This document shows positions 59,285-64,000 of a stretch of 64,000 bases of DNA, one piece after another. Source of the DNA: Pseudaeromonas sp963677375. Lineage in GTDB: Bacteria; Pseudomonadota; Gammaproteobacteria; Enterobacterales; Aeromonadaceae. The DNA is taken from the NCBI GenBank assembly GCA_963677375.2, contig CAXXIF010000005.1, positions 62,001 through 126,000 on the forward strand, in the 5' to 3' direction. How positions within the stretch are numbered: position 1 is the stretch's first letter; each line of letters begins with the position of its first letter. The position numbers and the translations under genes were made by a program. The notes beneath the pieces were generated by a model. That model saw nothing but the letters and a program-made list of their open reading frames with translations, searched no databases and was not told the DNA's origin.

Positions 59285-61279
59285 ATGCCTTCTCGTAAAG
59301 AGTTAGCCAATGCCGTCCGTGCATTGAGTATGGATGCCGTGCAAAAAGCCAATTCCGGTCACCCCGGTGCGCCGATGGGCATGGCCGATATCGCCGAGGT
59401 ATTGTGGCGGGATTATCTCAAGCATAACCCGACCAATCCGAAATGGGCCGATCGTGACCGTTTCATCCTCTCCAATGGTCACGGCTCCATGCTGCTGTAC
59501 TCCTTGCTGCATCTCACCGGTTATGATCTCTCCATCGATGATCTGAAGAACTTCCGCCAACTGCACTCCCGTACTCCGGGCCACCCGGAATATGGCTATG
59601 CGCCAGGCGTGGAAACCACCACGGGCCCACTGGGGCAGGGCATCACCAACGGTGTCGGCATGGCGCTGGCCGAGAAGATCCTGGCCGCCCAGTTCAACCG
59701 TCCGGAACATACCGTGGTCGATCACCATACTTATGTCTTCATGGGTGACGGTTGCATGATGGAAGGCATCTCCCACGAAGCCTGCTCCCTGGCCGGTACT
59801 CTGAAGCTGGGCAAGCTGGTCGCCTTCTGGGATGACAACGGCATCTCCATCGACGGTCACGTCGAAGGTTGGTTCACCGATGACACCGCCGCCCGGTTTG
59901 AATCTTACGGCTGGCACGTGGTGCGTGGCGTGGATGGTCACGATCCGGAAGCCATCAAGGCGGCGATCGAAGCGGCGCGTGCCGTGAGCGACAAGCCCTC
60001 CTTGCTGTGCTGCAAGACGGTGATTGGTTACGGCTCCCCGAACAAGGCTGGCTCTCACGACTGCCACGGCTCACCGCTGGGTGCCGCGGAAATCGCCGCC
60101 GCCCGTGAATTCCTCGGCTGGAACTTCGAGCCGTTCGACATCCCGGCCGACTACTATGCCGAATGGGATGCCAAGACCGACGGTCAAGTGCTGGAGCGTG
60201 AGTGGAACGAGCGCCTGGCTGGTTACCGTGCTGCCTATCCGGAACTGGCTGCCGAGTTCGAACGTCGCATGGCCGGTGAGCTGCCAGCGAACTGGGCCGC
60301 AGAATCCGCCAAGTTTATCGCCGAGCTGCAAGCCAATCCGGCCAAGATCGCCACCCGTAAGGCCAGCCAGAACGCGCTGGATGCCTACGGTTCCCTGTTG
60401 CCAGAACTGCTGGGCGGCTCTGCCGATCTGGCACCGAGCAATCTGACCATCCACAAGAATTCCCGATCCATCACCCCGACCGATGCCTCCGGCAACTATA
60501 TGCACTACGGGGTGCGCGAGTTTGGTATGTCCGCCATCATGAACGGTGCCACTCTGCACGGCGGCCTGATCCCCTACGGCGCTACCTTCCTGATGTTTAT
60601 GGAATATGCCCGTAACGCGGTGCGGATGGCGGCGCTGATGAAGCAACGCTCCATCTTCGTCTATACCCATGACTCCATTGGTCTGGGTGAAGATGGCCCG
60701 ACGCACCAGCCGGTTGAACAGATTGCGTCCCTGCGTCTGACTCCAAACATGAGCACCTGGCGTCCTTGTGACCAGGTGGAATCCGCCGTGGCCTGGAAGT
60801 ACGCTATCGAGCGTAAAGATGGCCCGACGGCGCTGATCTTCTCCCGTCAGAACCTGGCGCAGATGGAGCGGACCCCCGAGCAACTGGCCAATGTGGCCAA
60901 GGGTGGTTATGTACTGAAGGATTGTGCCGCTGTGCCGGAACTGATCCTGATCGCCACCGGCTCTGAAGTGGAGCTGGCCATGGCCGCTGCCACCGAACTG
61001 GAAGGCAAGGGTCGTCAGGTGCGCGTGGTTTCCATCCCGGCGACTGACCTGTTCGATGCCCAGAGCAGTGAGTACAAGGAGTCCGTATTGCCAGCCGCTG
61101 TCACCCGCCGTGTGGCGGTGGAAGCGGGTATCGCTGACTACTGGTACAAGTATGTCGGTCTGAACGGCAAGATCGTTGGCATGAACAGCTTTGGCGAATC
61201 GGCTCCAGCCGAGCTGCTGTTCAAGGAGTTCGGCTTCACCGTGGAAAACGTGGTGGCGCAGGCGGAATCTCTGTTCTAA
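59285..61279 (+). CDS. tkt: transketolase
   Basis: 664 residues. Thiamine-diphosphate enzyme: HPGAPMGMADIAEVLWRDYL, GDGCMMEGISHEACSLAG, catalytic region THDSIGLGEDGPTHQPVEQ. Moves two-carbon units in the pentose phosphate pathway. It precedes pgk and fbaA; epd, often between tkt and pgk in relatives, is not seen. Confidence 0.96.
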   Translation: MPSRKELANAVRALSMDAVQKANSGHPGAPMGMADIAEVLWRDYLKHNPTNPKWADRDRFILSNGHGSMLLYSLLHLTGYDLSIDDLKNFRQLHSRTPGHPEYGYAPGVETTTGPLGQGITNGVGMALAEKILAAQFNRPEHTVVDHHTYVFMGDGCMMEGISHEACSLAGTLKLGKLVAFWDDNGISIDGHVEGWFTDDTAARFESYGWHVVRGVDGHDPEAIKAAIEAARAVSDKPSLLCCKTVIGYGSPNKAGSHDCHGSPLGAAEIAAAREFLGWNFEPFDIPADYYAEWDAKTDGQVLEREWNERLAGYRAAYPELAAEFERRMAGELPANWAAESAKFIAELQANPAKIATRKASQNALDAYGSLLPELLGGSADLAPSNLTIHKNSRSITPTDASGNYMHYGVREFGMSAIMNGATLHGGLIPYGATFLMFMEYARNAVRMAALMKQRSIFVYTHDSIGLGEDGPTHQPVEQIASLRLTPNMSTWRPCDQVESAVAWKYAIERKDGPTALIFSRQNLAQMERTPEQLANVAKGGYVLKDCAAVPELILIATGSEVELAMAAATELEGKGRQVRVVSIPATDLFDAQSSEYKESVLPAAVTRRVAVEAGIADYWYKYVGLNGKIVGMNSFGESAPAELLFKEFGFTVENVVAQAESLF

Positions 61280-61296
61280 GCAACATTTTTGCTACA

Positions 61297-61326
61297 AAAA
61301 CGGGAGCTTGGGCTCCCGTTTTTTTT
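61297..61326 (+). terminator. terminator of tkt
   Basis: CGGGAGC / GCTCCCG stem extended by A/T pairs, then eight T. Confidence 0.88.
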
Positions 61327-61725
61327 GCATAAAATCCCATCTACCTATCGCCTTTGCCGGGCAAGCAAAGTAAACTCTTTGCGCCCGAAGTCACATTCCG
61401 GCTGTCTGTGAGCCGTGTAGGAAATCGTTTATGCCGATGTCGCTGACGATCACACTTCACGAATGACAGTTTTTGACTCCGGCCTGATATGCGTCAAGAC
61501 GCACAGGCAGGAACAACGGCTAAAATGCCGCCCTGCCGACCGAGAGACGGCGTTTCTCTCCCCCTCTTTTTACCGTGGTGTCATTGAGGTTTATTGACAC
61601 GGCGGTTGGCCAGCAAGCCTCGGCGGGATGCCGGTTTGCGATACTCAAGGCCACCCGGGCAAGCCCAAGGCAGCGCGGGAAAAACAGGCTCATTGTTTTG
61701 TCTGAAAATCCATAGAGGACTGAAT
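61327..61725. other. intergenic, no gene seen
   Basis: About 400 bases between the tkt terminator and pgk. No trace of epd was recognised in any frame. It presumably holds the pgk promoter; TTGACA at 61594-61599 has no good -10 partner. Confidence 0.4.
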
Positions 61726-62889
61726 ATGTCTGTGATCAAAATGACCGACCTGGACCTGGCTGGTAAGCGCGTACTGATTCGTGCCGACCTGAACGTACCT
61801 GTGAAGGATGGTAAAGTTACCTCCGACGCTCGCATCGTAGCCACTCTGCCCACCATCAAACTGGCCCTGGAAAAAGGTGCCAAGCTGATGATCACCTCCC
61901 ACCTGGGTCGTCCGACCGAAGGCGAGTACAACGAAGAGTTCTCTCTGCTGCCGGTAGTCAACTATCTGAAAGACGCTCTGTCCTGCCCGGTTCGTCTGGC
62001 CAAGGATTACCTGGATGGCGTTGAAGTCGCCGCTGGTGAGCTGGTTGTGCTGGAAAACTGCCGTTTCAACAAGGGCGAGAAGAAGAACACCGAAGAGCTG
62101 GCTAAGAAGTATGCTGCTCTGTGTGATGTGTTCGTTATGGATGCGTTCGGTACTGCTCACCGCGCCGAAGGTTCTACCCACGGTGTGGCTCAGTATGCAC
62201 CGGTTGCTTGTGCTGGTCCGCTGCTGGCTGGCGAACTGGAAGCTCTGGGCAAGGCCATGCTGAAGCCTGAGCGTCCTATGGTTGCCATCGTTGGTGGCTC
62301 CAAGGTTTCTACCAAGCTGACCGTTCTGGAATCTCTGTCCAAGATCGCTGACCAACTGGTCGTCGGTGGTGGCATCGCCAACACCTTCATCGCCGCTGCC
62401 GGTCACAATGTTGGCAAGTCCCTGTGTGAACACGACCTGATCGATACCGCCAAGAAGCTGGCTGCTGAAACCAACATCCCGGTGACTACCGATGTTGTGG
62501 TTGGTACCGAGTTCTCCGAATCCACTCCTGCCACCATCAAGGCTGTGGCTGATGTGACTGACGGCGACATGATTTTCGATATCGGCCCGGATTCTGCCAA
62601 GGCTCTGGCTGACATCATCATGAACGCCAAGACCATTCTGTGGAACGGTCCGGTTGGCGTGTTCGAATTCGACCAGTTTGCCGAAGGCACCAAGGTTATT
62701 GCTGAAGCGATTGCAGCCTCTCCGGCTTTCTCCATCGCTGGCGGTGGTGACACCCTGGCCGCTATCGACAAGTTCGGTATCGCTGATAAGGTTTCCTACA
62801 TCTCCACTGGCGGCGGCGCCTTCCTGGAGTTCGTAGAAGGCAAGGTTCTGCCAGCGGTCGCCATCCTGGAAGAACGCGCTAAGGCCTAA
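61726..62889 (+). CDS. pgk: phosphoglycerate kinase
   Basis: 387 residues from ATG 61726, after AGAGGA; the frame opens at 61594 but MSVIKMTDLDLAGKRVLIRA is the family start. RADLNVPVKDG, TSHLGRPTEG, VVGGGIANTF and the C-terminal STGGGAFLEFVEGK are intact. Glycolytic ATP-forming step. Followed by fbaA after a hairpin. Confidence 0.96.
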   Translation: MSVIKMTDLDLAGKRVLIRADLNVPVKDGKVTSDARIVATLPTIKLALEKGAKLMITSHLGRPTEGEYNEEFSLLPVVNYLKDALSCPVRLAKDYLDGVEVAAGELVVLENCRFNKGEKKNTEELAKKYAALCDVFVMDAFGTAHRAEGSTHGVAQYAPVACAGPLLAGELEALGKAMLKPERPMVAIVGGSKVSTKLTVLESLSKIADQLVVGGGIANTFIAAAGHNVGKSLCEHDLIDTAKKLAAETNIPVTTDVVVGTEFSESTPATIKAVADVTDGDMIFDIGPDSAKALADIIMNAKTILWNGPVGVFEFDQFAEGTKVIAEAIAASPAFSIAGGGDTLAAIDKFGIADKVSYISTGGGAFLEFVEGKVLPAVAILEERAKA

Positions 62890-62899
62890 GCCTTGCTGC

Positions 62900-62925
62900 A
62901 AACGGGAGGTTTCGACCTCCCGTTT
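62900..62925 (+). terminator. hairpin between pgk and fbaA
   Basis: AAACGGGAGGT / ACCTCCCGTTT, 11 bp, with a TTCG tetraloop; only a short T tract. Possibly a partial terminator or an RNA-stability element. Confidence 0.7.
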
Positions 62926-63011
62926 GTTCGTCCTTTCGGACGAGACCCCACTATTTGCAACTCTTTCGGTGTTCTGCTTCCAGATGCCGAAAACTCGATA
63001 GGACCATAGAT

Positions 63012-64000
63012 ATGTCTAAGATCTTCGATTTTGTTAAACCAGGCGTGATCACTGGCGACGACGTACAAAAAGTATTTGAAATTGCCAAGGCCAACCAGTT
63101 CGCCCTGCCAGCGGTAAACGTGGTGAGCTCTGACTCCATCAACGCCGTTCTGGAAGCCGCTGCTACTGCTAAGGCTCCGGTTGTTGTTCAGTTCTCCAAC
63201 GGTGGCGCTGCATTCATGGCCGGTAAGGGTCTGAAGCTGGAAGGTCAACAAGCCGCTATTCTGGGTGCCATCTCTGGTGCCAAGCACGTTCATGCCGTTG
63301 CCGAATACTACGGTGTTCCAGTAATTCTGCACACTGACCACGCTGCCAAGAAGCTGCTGCCGTGGATCGACGGTCTGCTGGATGCCGGTGAAAAGCATTT
63401 TGCCGAAACTGGCAAGCCGCTGTTCTCCTCCCACATGCTGGACCTGTCCGAAGAGTCTCTGGAAGAGAACATCGACATCTGCTGCAAGTACCTGACTCGC
63501 ATGGCCAAAATGGGTATGACCCTGGAGCTCGAACTGGGCTGCACCGGCGGTGAAGAAGATGGCGTGGACAACAGCCATATGGACCAATCTGCGCTGTACA
63601 CCCAGCCGGAAGATGTCGCTTACGCTTACGAGCGTCTGCTGAAGATCAGCCCACGTTTCACCATCGCGGCTTCCTTCGGTAACGTGCACGGCGTGTACAA
63701 GCCAGGTAACGTCAAGCTGACTCCGTCCATCCTCGACGCTTCCCAGAAGTTTGTTTCCGAGAAGTACGGTGTTCCGGTCAAGACTTTGAACTTCGTATTC
63801 CACGGTGGCTCAGGCTCTACCGCTCAGGAAATCAAGGATTCTGTCAGCTACGGCGTGGTGAAGATGAACATCGACACCGACACCCAGTGGGCAACTTGGG
63901 AAGGTCTGTTGAACTACTACAAGGCTAACGAAGGTTACCTGCAGGGTCAGCTGGGCAACCCAGAAGGTGCCGACAAGCCGAACAAGAAATACTACGATCC
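63012..64000 (+). CDS. fbaA: class II fructose-bisphosphate aldolase, 3' end beyond window
   Basis: Begins MSKIFDFVKPGVITGDDVQK and stays open to the last base, giving 329 residues of an expected ~359. Zinc ligands and motifs: VILHTDHAAKK, LELELGCTGGEEDG, FGNVHGVY, FVFHGGSGSTAQEI, and NIDTDTQWATWEG. Cleaves fructose-1,6-bisphosphate in glycolysis. Same order as the pgk-fbaA pair in enterics. Confidence 0.95.
   Translation, partial: MSKIFDFVKPGVITGDDVQKVFEIAKANQFALPAVNVVSSDSINAVLEAAATAKAPVVVQFSNGGAAFMAGKGLKLEGQQAAILGAISGAKHVHAVAEYYGVPVILHTDHAAKKLLPWIDGLLDAGEKHFAETGKPLFSSHMLDLSEESLEENIDICCKYLTRMAKMGMTLELELGCTGGEEDGVDNSHMDQSALYTQPEDVAYAYERLLKISPRFTIAASFGNVHGVYKPGNVKLTPSILDASQKFVSEKYGVPVKTLNFVFHGGSGSTAQEIKDSVSYGVVKMNIDTDTQWATWEGLLNYYKANEGYLQGQLGNPEGADKPNKKYYD

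Noticed and set aside
61690..62901. 403-residue minus-strand frame opposite pgk
   Set aside because: Mirror of biased codon use in a highly expressed gene; pgk is certain. The same reasoning applies to the frame at 62886-63803 opposite fbaA.

Overview
The window looks like a chromosomal segment of a polarly flagellated gammaproteobacterium of the Aeromonadales/Vibrionales type. Reasons: the flagellar and chemotaxis order flhA-flhF-flhG-fliA-cheY-cheZ-cheA-cheB-motor pair-parC-parP-cheW; the gene pairs aroF-tyrA/pheA, raiA-pheL-pheA, grcA/ung and endA-rsmE-gshB-yqgE-ruvX; and binding sites resembling TyrR, FNR, CRP and MetJ boxes. The species is not determined. No rRNA, tRNA, CRISPR array or insertion sequence was recognised.

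Layout. 0-16 kb: end of fliQ, then fliR, flhB, a sigma-54 promoter, and a long same-strand flagellar/chemotaxis operon ending at a strong terminator. 16-18.6 kb (minus strand): a FlhB C-terminal homologue and a large FliK-like protein. 18.9-24.2 kb: mlaA, aroF and tyrA, facing pheA with a Phe-codon leader/attenuator (pheL) and raiA. 24.4-32.3 kb: GGDEF/EAL protein, slt, a GalR-like regulator, a YeeZ-like protein and a lipoprotein of the endonuclease/exonuclease/phosphatase fold. 32.3-45.9 kb: grcA/ung with an FNR box, a hemerythrin-like protein, tal, DUF1523, then ruvX, yqgE, gshB, rsmE (frameshifted) and endA, a chemoreceptor, a SprT-like protease and DUF families.

45.9-52.3 kb is the accessory region. 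It is visibly A+T-rich and holds a UG/Abi-type reverse transcriptase, a HEPN-like gene split by one in-frame amber codon, small membrane ORFs, and two compact minus-strand gene cassettes bounded by attC-like sites with no integrase in view. It is flanked by three copies of a repeat of about 270 bp (one inverted on the left, two direct on the right). It reads as a decaying integron-cassette cluster carrying candidate phage-defence genes and is the most interesting part of the window.

52.3-64 kb returns to core-type genes: a ynfM/ynfL-like divergent pair, a lipoprotein behind an 8-bp tandem repeat, bglA with a LacI-type operator, a DUF333 lipoprotein, metK with MetJ boxes, tkt, pgk and the start of fbaA, which runs off the window end. 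All calls come from reading the sequence and remembered family features; no database search was run.
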